Shown here: positions 1-9,000 of the stretch, in pieces | How the letters are laid out: each line of letters opens with the position of its first letter | Position numbering within the stretch: position 1 is the stretch's first letter | From: Methylobacterium hispanicum | Lineage (GTDB): Bacteria; Pseudomonadota; Alphaproteobacteria; Rhizobiales; Beijerinckiaceae | Assembly (NCBI RefSeq): GCF_022179285.1 | Contig: NZ_BPQO01000003.1 | Location: forward strand, 62,001-126,000 | Direction of reading: 5' to 3' | DNA length: 64,000 bases | The notes under the pieces: model-generated | What the model saw: the letters and a program-made list of their open reading frames with translations, nothing else | Database searches by the model: none | What the model was told of the DNA's origin: nothing | Program-made: the position numbers and the translations under genes

Positions 1-1
1 G

Positions 2-880
2 CCCGACCTGATGGCGGCGATCCACGCGCGCCACGGCCTGCTCGGCGCCGCGCCCGACGCGGTCGCCGCCCTGAAGGATCCGTTCCGCCTCGCCGCGCTC
101 TGCGCGGAGCTCGCCGTCCCGCACCCGGCGGTCGCGGTGGAGCCGCGGCCCGACCCGGCGAACTGGCTGGTCAAGCGCGTCGGCGGCTCGGGCGGCAGCC
201 ATATCCGCCGGGCGGGGCGGGGCCGGGCCCCGCCGGGCGCCTATTTCCAGGCCCGGGTGCCGGGCCGGCCGCACGCCCTGAACGTCCTCGGCGACGGGCG
301 CGGGATCCGCGTGCTGGCGCTGACCGAGCAGTGGTGCGCCCCCTCCCCGCTCCGCCCGTTCCGCTACGGCGGCGCGCTCGCCCGCGGCGCGGCCGAGCCC
401 TCGTCCGTCCCCCCGGACATCGCCGCGGAGATCGCGGGCGCCGTCGCCCGGCTCGTCGCCCGCACGGGCCTGCGCGGGCTGGCCAGCGCCGACTGCCTCG
501 TCGCCGCGGAGGGCTGGTGGCTCACCGAGATCAACCCGCGCCCCGGCGCCACCCTCGACGTGCTCGACCGGCGCGCGACCCCGCTCATCCTCGCCCATCT
601 CGCGGCGAGCCGCGGAGGCATGCCGCCGCCCGATTCGCAACCGGCAGATGCGGCAGCCGCCGAGATCTGTTACGCGGACCGGGACCTCGCGCCCGTGCCG
701 GCCCACGCCTGGCCGGACCACGTGCGCGACCGCCCCCGCGCCGGCACCACGGTGCGGCGGGACGCGCCGCTCTGCACCGTGCTCGCCACGGGCGCGGACG
801 CGGCGGAGACCAGAGAAACGCTGCGGGCGCGGGCGACGGCGTTGCGGACCGCGCTCGCGCAGGAGGAAGCCCCCGGATGA
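2..880 (+). CDS. ATP-grasp protein of the H4MPT gene cluster (Orf17 type), 5' end cut by window edge
   Basis: The reading frame is open to the left edge, so the N-terminus is missing; about 290 residues are visible. The C-terminal half has ATP-grasp features: a Lys-containing strand ([17 protein letters not shown]) with a glycine-rich loop, then a metal/ATP-binding strand ending in TEINPRPG. Its stop overlaps the mch start by 4 nt (ATGA), implying translational coupling. In Methylobacterium extorquens an ATP-grasp gene called orf17 precedes mch and is needed for C1 growth; I infer this is its equivalent. It probably joins an acid to an amine or amino acid during synthesis of H4MPT or methylofuran, but the substrate cannot be read from sequence. 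Confidence 0.75.
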   Translation, partial: PDLMAAIHARHGLLGAAPDAVAALKDPFRLAALCAELAVPHPAVAVEPRPDPANWLVKRVGGSGGSHIRRAGRGRAPPGAYFQARVPGRPHALNVLGDGRGIRVLALTEQWCAPSPLRPFRYGGALARGAAEPSSVPPDIAAEIAGAVARLVARTGLRGLASADCLVAAEGWWLTEINPRPGATLDVLDRRATPLILAHLAASRGGMPPPDSQPADAAAAEICYADRDLAPVPAHAWPDHVRDRPRAGTTVRRDAPLCTVLATGADAAETRETLRARATALRTALAQEEAPG

Positions 881-1845
881 GCACCCAGTACCCGAGCCTC
901 AACGCGCTGAGCGCCCCCCTGGTCGAGCGCTTCGTCGCCGACGCGGGCCTGCTCCGGCTCGACGTCCGCCAGGAGCCCGGCGGCGCCCGCATGGTCGATG
1001 CCGGCGCCAGCGCCCGGGGCTCGATCGAGGCGGGCCGGCGCATCGCCGAGATCTGCCTGGGGGGCCTCGGCACCGTGAGCATCAGCCCGACCGGGCCGAT
1101 CGCCGCCTGGCCGAACTCGGTGGTGGTGCACGCCGCCGACCCCGTGCTCGCCTGCCTCGGCAGCCAGTACGCGGGCTGGAGCCTCGCGGACGAGACGGGC
1201 GATTCCGGTTTCTTCGCCCTCGGCTCGGGGCCCGGCCGCGCGGTCGCGACCGTCGAGGAGCTCTACACCGAGCTCGGCTACAAGGATTCGGCCACGCACA
1301 CCGCCCTGGTGCTGGAGGCCGCGGGCGGTCCCCCGGCGAGCGTCGTCGCCAAGGTGGCGGAGGCCACGGGCGTCGATCCTCAGAACCTCACCTTCATCTT
1401 CGCACCGACGCAGTCGCTCGCCGGCGCCACCCAGGTGGTGGCCCGCGTGCTGGAGGTGGCGCTCCACAAGGCCCACACGGTCGGTTTCGACCTGCACGCC
1501 ATCGTGGACGGCATCGGCACCGCCCCGCTCTCGCCGCAGCACCCGGACTTCATCAAGGCGATGGGGCGCACCAACGACGCCATCATCTACGGCGGCCGGG
1601 TCCAGCTCTTCGTGGACGCGGACGACGCCGACGCCCGGCAGCTCGCCGAGCAGCTGCCGTCCACCACCTCGGCCGACCACGGCGCGCCGTTCGCCGACAT
1701 CTTCTCCCGGGTGAACGGCGACTTCTACAAGATCGACGGCGCCCTGTTCTCGCCCGCCGAGGCCATCGTCACCTCGGTGCGCACCGGCGCCACCTTCCGG
1801 GGCGGGCGCCTGGAGCCGACGCTCGTCGAGGCCTCGTTCGCGTAA
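877..1845 (+). CDS. mch: methenyltetrahydromethanopterin cyclohydrolase
   Basis: 322 residues, the usual Mch length. It interconverts methenyl-H4MPT and 5-formyl-H4MPT in the cytoplasmic formaldehyde oxidation pathway. The family-typical N-terminal segment ([14 protein letters not shown]), the conserved GGLGTVSI block and the SQYAGWSL stretch are visible. The ATG overlaps the stop of the upstream ATP-grasp gene. The fae gene lies downstream on the same strand and two ligase/transferase genes lie between them, matching the H4MPT island of Methylobacterium. A palindromic repeat fills the gap after this gene. Confidence 0.95.
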   Translation: MSTQYPSLNALSAPLVERFVADAGLLRLDVRQEPGGARMVDAGASARGSIEAGRRIAEICLGGLGTVSISPTGPIAAWPNSVVVHAADPVLACLGSQYAGWSLADETGDSGFFALGSGPGRAVATVEELYTELGYKDSATHTALVLEAAGGPPASVVAKVAEATGVDPQNLTFIFAPTQSLAGATQVVARVLEVALHKAHTVGFDLHAIVDGIGTAPLSPQHPDFIKAMGRTNDAIIYGGRVQLFVDADDADARQLAEQLPSTTSADHGAPFADIFSRVNGDFYKIDGALFSPAEAIVTSVRTGATFRGGRLEPTLVEASFA

Positions 1846-1869
1846 GCGCGCACGCGGTTCCCAGCCGTC

Positions 1870-2042
1870 GGGCCGGAACCGCACCGCGCCCCCTCTCCCG
1901 TGCGGGAGAGGGTTGGGGTGAGGGACGAGAACTCTACGGACAAGGCGCAACGCCGCCGCGGCCAGGGCCAGCCCCATCCGGACAGTTCTCATCCCTCACC
2001 CTGTCCCTCTCCCGCTCGGGAGAGGGGACCCGCGCCCCGTTC
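1870..2042. repeat. REP/MITE-like palindromic element, copy C1
   Basis: The left arm contains CTCTCCCGTGCGGGAGAG followed by GGTTGGGGTGAGGG; the right arm contains CCCTCACCCTGTCC followed by CTCTCCCGCTCGGGAGAG. The two arms are inverted around a core of about 70 bp. About 55 bp of the left side, beginning GGGCCGGAACCGC, is nearly identical to 17410 onward (copy C3). It occupies most of the 239-bp gap between mch and the RimK-like gene. Confidence 0.8.
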
Positions 2043-2084
2043 GGCAAGCGGACGCGGGTCGATGTCCCGAATTTCGGACCCTTC

Positions 2085-2993
2085 ATGCGCATCGGGCTCG
2101 CGGCCGACAACGGCACCTGGCACAAGAACCGCCTGCTCGGCGCCTTGCGCGCGCTCGGCGTCGAGCCGGTGCTGTTCTCGCTCGCCGACGTGGCGGTGGT
2201 GACCGGCGCCGCCGAGCCGCTGCGCGTGCCGGGCTTTCCCGACGCCCTGCCGGACGGCGTCCTGCTGCGCACCATCGCGGGCGGCACCTTCGAGGCCACC
2301 ACGATGCGGCTCGGCGTGCTGCACGCGCTGGTGGCCTCCGGCGTCACTGTCTGGAACCACCCGGTCGCGATCGAGCGCTCCGTCGACAAGGCGGCGACCT
2401 CGCTCCTCGTCGCGCGGGCCGGCCTGCCGACCCCCGAGACCTGGGTGTTCTCCCGCCGCGAGGCCGCCGCCGACCTCGTCGCCCGCGAGGCGCGGCCGGG
2501 CCGGCCCCTGGTGCTCAAGCCCCTGTTCGGCTCGCAGGGCGAGGGGCTGATGCTCGTCGAGCGCCCGGAGGACCTGCCCGACGAGGAGGCCGTGTCCCGG
2601 GTCTACTACCTGCAGCGCTACGTGCCGCGCGCCGACGGGCTCTGGCGCGACTACCGGGTCTTCGTCTGCGAGGGCCGGGCGGTGGCCGGGATGATCCGCG
2701 AGGGCGACGGCTGGATCACCAACGTGCACCGGGGCGGCCGGCCGCTCGCCTGGGCGATGCCCGCCCGCGCGGCCGAGCTCGCCGAGGCCGCGGCGGCGGC
2801 CGTCGGCGTCGACTACACCGGCATCGACCTCGTCGAGGACGGGGCCGGCGGCTACCTCGTGCTGGAGGTGAACTCGATGCCCGCCTGGTCCGGCCTGCAG
2901 CAGGTCTGCGAGGCCGACATCGCGACGGCGGTCTGCCGCGGCTTCCTCTCGGCGGTGCGGGGCGCGCACCGCCCGGCGCGGGTGGTCGCCTGA
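2085..2993 (+). CDS. RimK-like ATP-grasp ligase (Orf5 type, H4MPT cluster)
   Basis: 302 residues. The N-terminal pre-ATP-grasp domain begins MRIGLAADNG. The central KPLFGSQGEG motif is the RimK-type nucleotide loop, and LVLEVNSMPAW near the C-terminus is the metal-binding strand. RimK relatives (LysX, MptN, CofF) add amino or hydroxy acids through acyl phosphates. The position between mch and a CitG-like gene corresponds to orf5 of Methylobacterium. Formation of the hydroxyglutarate/glutamate amide of H4MPT, or of the polyglutamate tail of methylofuran, is a reasonable inference but not shown. The stop and the next ATG share one base (TGATG). Confidence 0.85.
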   Translation: MRIGLAADNGTWHKNRLLGALRALGVEPVLFSLADVAVVTGAAEPLRVPGFPDALPDGVLLRTIAGGTFEATTMRLGVLHALVASGVTVWNHPVAIERSVDKAATSLLVARAGLPTPETWVFSRREAAADLVAREARPGRPLVLKPLFGSQGEGLMLVERPEDLPDEEAVSRVYYLQRYVPRADGLWRDYRVFVCEGRAVAGMIREGDGWITNVHRGGRPLAWAMPARAAELAEAAAAAVGVDYTGIDLVEDGAGGYLVLEVNSMPAWSGLQQVCEADIATAVCRGFLSAVRGAHRPARVVA

Positions 2994-3886
2994 TGGGGCT
3001 CGCCCCCGCCCTGGTCGCCGCGCTCTACCGGTCGGCCTGCCTCGCCGAACTCGACGCGCTGAAGCCCGGCAACGTCCACGCCTACGCTGCGGGCCACCGC
3101 ATGGCGGTGGCCGACTTCGTCACGAGCGCCGAGGTCTCGGCCCCCCCGCTCGCCGCCGCGGGCGCCCGGGTCGGGGCCCGGGTGCTCGGCGCCGTCGCCG
3201 CCACCATGGAGGCGGTCGGCCAGAACACGAATCTCGGCATCCTGCTGCTCTGCGCCCCCCTCGCCCGCGCGGCCGAGCGGGCGACGAGCGTCGCCGCGGT
3301 GCTCGCCGACCTCGACGCGCGCGATTCGCAGGACGTCTTCGCGGCGATCCGCCGGGCCGGTCCCGGCGGCCTCGGGCAGGCCGGGCGCCACGACGTCGCC
3401 GAGGCGGCGCCCGCCTCCCTGCTCGACGCCATGGCGGAGGCAGCCCCCCGGGACGCGATCGCCCGCGCCTACGTCACGGATCTCGCCGACATCGACGCGG
3501 TCGGGCTGCCGGCGCTCGCCGCCGCGCGGGCGGCGGGGCTCGCGCCGACCTGGTGCACCACCGCCGTCCACCTCGCCTACCTCGCCGCGGTGGAGGACAG
3601 CCACGTCCGCCGCAAGCACGGGCCCGCGGTCGCCGCCGCGGTGCGGGCGGAGGCCGAGGCGCTCCGGGCCGGGCTCGATCTCGGCGCCGCGCCGGTCGCG
3701 GCGCTCCTCGCCTTCGACCGCGACCTGAAGGAGCGCGGCATCAATCCGGGCACCAGCGCCGACTTCACGGTCGCGACCCTGTTCGCCGACGCCCTGCGCA
3801 CGGCGCGCGCAGGGGGGCACGCAGGGCTGCACGCAGGAGCGCGAGAGGGCATCCCGGCGGCCCGCGATAACGCGGATGGGACTTGA
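2993..3886 (+). CDS. CitG/MdcB-like triphosphoribosyl-dephospho-CoA synthase family protein (Orf7 type)
   Basis: 297 residues. The family signature ELDALKPGNVHAYAAGHRM is near residues 19-37; QNTNLGILLLCAPL and the late motif KERGINPGTSADFTVA are both characteristic. CitG enzymes transfer a ribose-containing group from ATP or dephospho-CoA chemistry. The citrate or malonate lyase genes that need CitG/MdcB are absent here. The gene is coupled to the upstream RimK-like ligase by a TGATG overlap and precedes fae, as orf7 does in Methylobacterium. I infer a role in building a C1 carrier cofactor; the reaction is unknown. Confidence 0.85.
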   Translation: MGLAPALVAALYRSACLAELDALKPGNVHAYAAGHRMAVADFVTSAEVSAPPLAAAGARVGARVLGAVAATMEAVGQNTNLGILLLCAPLARAAERATSVAAVLADLDARDSQDVFAAIRRAGPGGLGQAGRHDVAEAAPASLLDAMAEAAPRDAIARAYVTDLADIDAVGLPALAAARAAGLAPTWCTTAVHLAYLAAVEDSHVRRKHGPAVAAAVRAEAEALRAGLDLGAAPVAALLAFDRDLKERGINPGTSADFTVATLFADALRTARAGGHAGLHAGAREGIPAARDNADGT

Positions 3887-3976
3887 CGGCGCGCCCCGTT
3901 TGTCCCTGGCAATCCGTGCCCGGCGGCCCCGGCCGGCCCGCGCAAAGATTTATCGATTTCAGCGCCTTGCGCAGGG

Positions 3977-4005
3977 TTGTGACAGGCAGGGCCCCGCTGT
4001 AGGGT
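3977..4005 (+). promoter_or_regulatory. candidate sigma70-type promoter for fae
   Basis: TTGTGA (3977-3982) and TAGGGT (4000-4005) are separated by 17 bp, in the 249-bp gap before fae. This would give a leader of roughly 120 nt. It matches the bacterial consensus only partly; fae is known to be very highly expressed in Methylobacterium, so its own promoter is expected. Confidence 0.35.
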
Positions 4006-4135
4006 CCGCGCCGCTATCCGGGCAAACCGGTGCGGCCCCACGAGGCGCCGCGCGTCGCAAACAAGGATGGCTCCCCGGCTGCGGCACTGCCCCAGGCCGC
4101 GGCCTTAAACTTGGATTTCCAGGGAGAGACCCCGA

Positions 4136-4648
4136 ATGGCGAAGATCACCAAGGTTCAGGTCGGCGAGGCTCTCGTCGGCGACGGCAACGAGGTCGCCCA
4201 CATCGACCTCATCATCGGACCGCGCGGCTCGCCGGCCGAGACCGCCTTCTGCAACGGCCTCGTGAACAACAAGCACGGCTTCACCAGCCTGCTCGCGGTC
4301 ATCGCGCCGAACCTGCCGTGCAAGCCGAACACGCTGATGTTCAACAAGGTCACCATCAACGACGCCCGTCAGGCCGTCCAGATGTTCGGCCCCGCCCAGC
4401 ACGGCGTCGCCAAGGCCGTGCAGGACTGCGTCGCCGAGGGCATCATCCCCGCCGACGAGGCCGACGACCTCTACATCCTGGTCGGCGTGTTCATCCACTG
4501 GGAGGCGGCCGACGACGCCAAGATCCAGCAGTACAACTACGAGGCCACCAAGCTCTCGATCCAGCGCGCCGTGAACGGCGAGCCGAAGGCTTCGACGGTG
4601 ACCGAGCAGCGCAACTCGGCGTCGCACCCCTTCGCCGCGAACGCTTAG
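4136..4648 (+). CDS. fae: formaldehyde-activating enzyme
   Basis: 170 residues, the standard Fae length. Fae condenses formaldehyde with H4MPT to methylene-H4MPT, the entry step of formaldehyde oxidation and detoxification. The N-terminus [19 protein letters not shown] with the active-site-region motif [12 protein letters not shown] is diagnostic; [14 protein letters not shown] and the C-terminal NGEPKAS segment also fit. A good ribosome site (AGGGAGAG) precedes the ATG. The gene ends the cluster and is followed by an intrinsic terminator at 4750. Confidence 0.97.
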   Translation: MAKITKVQVGEALVGDGNEVAHIDLIIGPRGSPAETAFCNGLVNNKHGFTSLLAVIAPNLPCKPNTLMFNKVTINDARQAVQMFGPAQHGVAKAVQDCVAEGIIPADEADDLYILVGVFIHWEAADDAKIQQYNYEATKLSIQRAVNGEPKASTVTEQRNSASHPFAANA

Positions 4649-4749
4649 ATCGGGGACAGTCCTGGGCAGAGCGCGCCTCCGCCCGCACCGCGGGGCCTGC
4701 TCCAGCGACTGGCATCCATCTTCCTCGGCCGCTAGGGCGAGGCCTCGAA

Positions 4750-4777
4750 ACGGGACGGCGGGAGCCGTCCCGTTTTT
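4750..4777 (+). terminator. intrinsic terminator after fae
   Basis: A perfect 10-bp stem (ACGGGACGGC / GCCGTCCCGT) with a 4-nt loop, followed by a run of Ts. An A-run on the other side lets it also stop transcription of the convergent gene at 4814. Confidence 0.85.
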
Positions 4778-4813
4778 CGTTTCCGCGGGCCCTCTCGGGC
4801 TGTCCCGCGCGGG

Positions 4814-5125
4814 TCAGGGCACCACGCGGCCGACCGCGGTCTGGGGTGCGCTGAGCGGGGCGAGCGGCAGGTCGCAGAAGCAGCGGGCGCCCAGCGGGCG
4901 CGGGCCCGGCAGCGGGCAGGAGAAGGGCTGCGGGCCGCTCAGGCCGCGCTGGACCGCGTCGCAATTGTATCCCACGGCCCGGCGCGGCGGTGGCGGCGCG
5001 TAGGGGCGCTCCTCGTAGTAGCCCCGCCGCGGCGGCCCGTCATAATATTGCGCCTGCGCGCTCCCGGCCGCCAGAAGTCCGGCGAGCACGCCCGCCGCCA
5101 GCCTCAATCCGCGGATCTGCCGCAT
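4814..5125 (-). CDS. small exported hypothetical protein
   Basis: 103 residues. I chose the ATG at 5125 because it is preceded by an AGGAG-type site and begins a clean signal peptide (MRQIRGLRLAAGVLAGLLAA, cleavage after AQA near residue 25). The mature part is rich in Pro, Tyr and Arg (YYDGPPRRGYYEERP) with four cysteines toward the C-terminus that may form disulfides. I do not recognise the family. It is convergent with fae and shares its terminator. Confidence 0.7.
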   Translation of the reverse strand: MRQIRGLRLAAGVLAGLLAAGSAQAQYYDGPPRRGYYEERPYAPPPPRRAVGYNCDAVQRGLSGPQPFSCPLPGPRPLGARCFCDLPLAPLSAPQTAVGRVVP

Positions 5126-5329
5126 GGCTCTCTCTTGCTCCTGCACCGGCGGGATCGCCGAGTCCGGGACCCGTCTTCGCGGCAATGCGGGCGAAAGTGC
5201 GGGCGCAGGTGCGCGCGGACGGGGGGGCCGACGCGGAACGGCCCGCCGCGGAGGACCGGGCGGGCCGTCGATGGCGGGCGCTCGCGCCCGAACCGGTCGG
5301 AAGGGCCGCGCGGGGCACGGCCTCCGGGC

Positions 5330-5830
5330 TCAGTAGCCCGACTTCTCGGCGGTGTTCTGGGCGGCGTGCTGCGCGTCCTGGGCAGTCTGCTGCGCGGCGC
5401 TGGCACCCTGCTCCATGGCCTTGCGGGCCTGATCGGCGCCCTCCTGCATGGCGCTCTTGGCGCGCTCGGCGCCCTGCTGCATCGCGCTCTGGGCGAGGCC
5501 GCTGAACTCCTTGGCCTGCGACTGGATCGCCGCGAACTGGCTGCGGACGAACTCGGCCTGGTGCTGCATCGCCTCCTGCAGGTCGCGCGAGCGCACGAGC
5601 TTCTGGGCGAGGTCGAAGGCGGCGTTCACGTTCTGCTCGGCGTACTCGAAGCCGCGGGCGGAGACGTCCTGCGCGTTGGTCCGGGCGAGCTCGGCCGAAC
5701 CCTGCACGCTGTCGGCGGTGCGGCGGGCCGCGCCGATGAAGCTGTCGAAGGCCTTGCGCGCCTGCTCGACGCTCTTCTCGGCGAAGTCGCGCATCTCGGC
5801 GGGCACTTCGTAGGTCGGGTTGGTGTTCAT
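5330..5830 (-). CDS. phasin (polyhydroxybutyrate granule-associated protein)
   Basis: 166 residues starting at the ATG at 5830, which has a GAGGAGA ribosome site. The phasin_2 pattern is clear: an amphipathic helix (EVPAEMRDFAEKSVEQARKA) followed by helices with AFDLAQKLVRSRDLQE and a Gln/Ala-rich coiled-coil C-terminus (AQSAMQQGAERAKSAMQEGA). Phasins coat PHB granules, and Methylobacterium accumulates PHB. A perfect palindrome upstream (5877-5891) is a likely PhaR operator. Confidence 0.92.
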   Translation of the reverse strand: MNTNPTYEVPAEMRDFAEKSVEQARKAFDSFIGAARRTADSVQGSAELARTNAQDVSARGFEYAEQNVNAAFDLAQKLVRSRDLQEAMQHQAEFVRSQFAAIQSQAKEFSGLAQSAMQQGAERAKSAMQEGADQARKAMEQGASAAQQTAQDAQHAAQNTAEKSGY

Positions 5831-5876
5831 GTCGTCTCCTCTCGTTCGCGCCCGCAGGACGCCCTGCAAGGACGCA

Positions 5877-5891
5877 TTGTGCAGTGCACAA
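5877..5891. promoter_or_regulatory. PhaR-like operator upstream of phasin gene
   Basis: Perfect 15-bp palindrome TTGTGCAGTGCACAA, 47-61 nt upstream of the phasin ATG. PhaR repressors of alphaproteobacteria bind TGC-rich palindromes in front of phasin genes and release when PHB granules sequester PhaR. Assignment rests on the palindrome and its position. Confidence 0.6.
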
Positions 5892-6058
5892 ATAGCACGT
5901 GCGGCGCCGAATGCCAGCCCCCGACGCCACCTTGTCGGCGCCATTAAGGTTGACATGGCCTAAACGTGTGACGCGACATTGAAGTGTCCAGCGGGCGGCC
6001 CGCCCGCGGCGCTAAGAAAGACTGCCGACGTCAGGCTTTTGCCGTTAAACGGGTCCGG

Positions 6059-9000
6059 ATGGCCGGGGGCGCAGGGTTGAACGACAGGGAAAGCAGCGGC
6101 TCCGGGTCGGCATCCGCGCCGGAGGACGGCGATTCGGGCACGATCCGGGACATGAACTGGGACGTGGGTTCGGACATGGGCTCGGACTTGGGTTCGGACG
6201 CGGCCCGGAACGGCGCGGCGGGCCCCGCCGACATCCGCCTCGTGCTCGCGGAGGATGGTGCGCGGGTGCTGCACGCGACGCCGGGCGCGGGCGCGCTGCT
6301 GCGCGCGCTCGCGCCGGCGGGCACGCTCCCGTCCGCCCTCGCCCGGCAGATCCGGTCCGGGAGCGGTGCGGGCGCTCGGATGCTGCGCCTGCGGCTCGAC
6401 CCGCGCGGGATCGCCCCGCCGACCCTCTGCCGCACCCTGCCCGGACGGAGCCCGGACGGGCGCGCTCTGATCCTGCTCGCCGTGATCGGACCGCTTCCGG
6501 CCCTGCGCACCGCGCCCGCGCCGAGCGACCGCCCGGCTGAACCGCTGGCCGAACCCCCGGCCGCCCCCGAAGGTCCGGCCGACCCGCGCGACGCGGATCG
6601 CGACCCCGCACCCGTCGCGCGGGCCGCCCCCGACCCCGATGTGCCGGCCGACCCCGCATCGGCTGCGCCGCGCCCGGGCGACCGGATCCTCTGGCGCAGC
6701 GACGCCGCGGGCGCGCTCACGCAGCTCTCCGGCGGCGGCGCGCTCGCCGGCCTCGTCGGCGCGTCCTGGGACGCTCTCGCCGCGTCGGGCCGGCTCGGCG
6801 AGGCGGGGTCCTTCCTCGACGCGCTGGCGCGGCGCCGGACCTTCCGCGGGCTCGGGGTGGTGCTCGTGCTCGACGGCGTCTCGGTCGCCGCAGACCTGTC
6901 GGGCGCGCCCCTCGGCCGGGCGGGGCAGGCCTTCCAGGGCTACGGCGGCTTCGGCATCGTGCGCGCCGTCGAGGCGCGGGAGGTCGGCCGCCCCGCTGAG
7001 ACCGGCGTCGATGCGGCCCTGACCGGGACCTGCGCGCTTCCGGAGGCCGGATCCTCCGAGGCCGGAGGCGCGGCGGAGGCTCCGGATCCGGCCGATGCCC
7101 GCCCCGAATCCGCGCTCGCCGGGGCGCCCGCATCCCCCGCAACCGCGCCGCCGCAGGCCGCTCCCCTCGCCCCGCCCTACCCGCTGGCGCCGCCCTTCGG
7201 GCGCGGCCTGGGCGCGGATCCGGTCACGATGGCCACGATGGCCGCGCCGCTCCTCGCCGCATGGCTCCAGCAGGACTGGTTCGGTCCGCCCGCCCGGCCG
7301 GCCGCGCGGGCGCCCGCCCCCGGACCCGAGGCTTTGCCCGACGCTTTCCCCGCGGCGGGCGTCCCGCCCGAGCCCGAAGGCGTGCTGGAGCAGGATGTCG
7401 CGCCCGAGCCGGAGTTCCCGTCCGAGCATGCGCCCGGGCCGGACCTCGTCTCGGAAGCGGACCCGGCCCCGGAAGCGGAAGCGGATTCCGTGCCGGAGCC
7501 GGATCTCGCGCCGGAGCCCGAGGCCCCCGCATCCGCCCTCACGGTCAGCGAGCACGACGCCTTCCGGGAGATCGCGCGGGCGCTCGGCGTGCGCTACGCG
7601 GGCGACGCGGCGGACGACGCGGCCGAGGCGGCGTCCGCCGACCCGGCCGGGCGGGGCGCGGTGGTGCCCTTCTCGTTCGCCGCGGCCCGGTCCGAGCCGG
7701 AGCCTTCGGCGCTGCTCGACGGGGTGCCGGGACCGCTCCTGCTCCACCGCGGGCCCGAGATCCTGGCGGCCAACCGGGCCTTCCTCGACCTCGCGGGCTA
7801 TCCGGACCTCGCCGCGCTCCGGACGGCGGGCCTCGCGCGGCTGTTCCCCGATCCGCTGCCGGAGCCGGGCCGGACGCCGCCCCCGGAGGGCGCGGTGCGT
7901 ATCCTGGAGACCCGCGGCGGCACCCGGCGGACGGTCGCGCTCGCGCGGGGCGCGATGCCGTGGTCCGGCGGTCCCGCGGACAGCCTCCTGCTCCGCCCGC
8001 TCGCGGATGACGCCGAGGGAGCGCCCGGGGGAGCGCCCGGGGGAGCGCCCGGGGGAGCGCCCGAGGCGGCGCCCGTGCCGGCATCCGCGATGGTGTCCGG
8101 AACGGCGGTCCGCCCGCCTGCCCCGGTGCCCGACCGGGACGTCGAGCCCGACGCGGACGCGCTGCGCGCCGTGCTCGACGCGGTGGCGGAGGGCGTCGTC
8201 GTGGCCGACGCGGCGAGCCGGGTCCTGGCGCTCAACCGGGCCGCCGCGGACCTCCTCGACCGCGACCCGCGCGCGGCGCTGGGCGCGGCGCTGGACGACC
8301 TCGTCCCGCCTGATCTGGCAGGTGCCCTCGCAGGTGCCCTCGCCAGCGCCCTGGCGGAGCCGGACGGGCGCTCCGTCGCGATCGCGGAGCGCGGCCTCGC
8401 CGTGCGGGCCGCGGTCCTGGGCGGCGGGCGGCGGGCGCTGCTGCTGCGGCCCGCGCCGGAGGCGCCGCGGTCCGAGGGGCCGGGCTTCGTGGCGCGTTTC
8501 CTCACCCAGCTCGACCGCGAGATCCGTGCCCCGCTCACCGGCATCCTGGGCTTTGCCGACGTGATGCTGAAGGAGCCCTACGGGCCGCTGGGCCATGCCC
8601 GCTACCGCTCCTACCTCAACGACGTGCGCTCCTCGGGCGAGCAGGTGCTGGGGCTGGTCGCCGACCTCGTCGATCTCGCCACCGTCGAGACCGGAGGGCT
8701 GCCCCTGAGCCGGCGCCCGCTCCCGCTCAACGACCTCGTCGCGGCCTGCGTCGCCGAGATGCAGGCCGAGGCCGCCCGCGGCCGCATCGTGCTGCGCACG
8801 AGCTTCGCCGAGGATCTGGCGCCGCTGGAGGCCGACGAGCCGTCGCTGGCACGTGCCGCGCGCCTCGTCATCGGCAACGCGATCCGGCTCACCGGCGCGG
8901 GCGGGCAGGTCATCGTCTCGACGAACCCGGCCGAGCGCGGTGCCGTGGCGCTGCGCGTGCGCGACACCGGGACGGGGATGAGCCCGGAGGAGATCGCCTT

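Noticed and set aside
5950..5978. TTGACA on the plus strand as a promoter of the PAS kinase
   Set aside because: No acceptable -10 element lies 16-18 bp downstream (GCGACA only).
5960..8596. An 878-residue frame opposite the PAS kinase
   Set aside because: Antisense to recognisable PAS and ATP-lid motifs; composition is typical of high-GC shadow frames.
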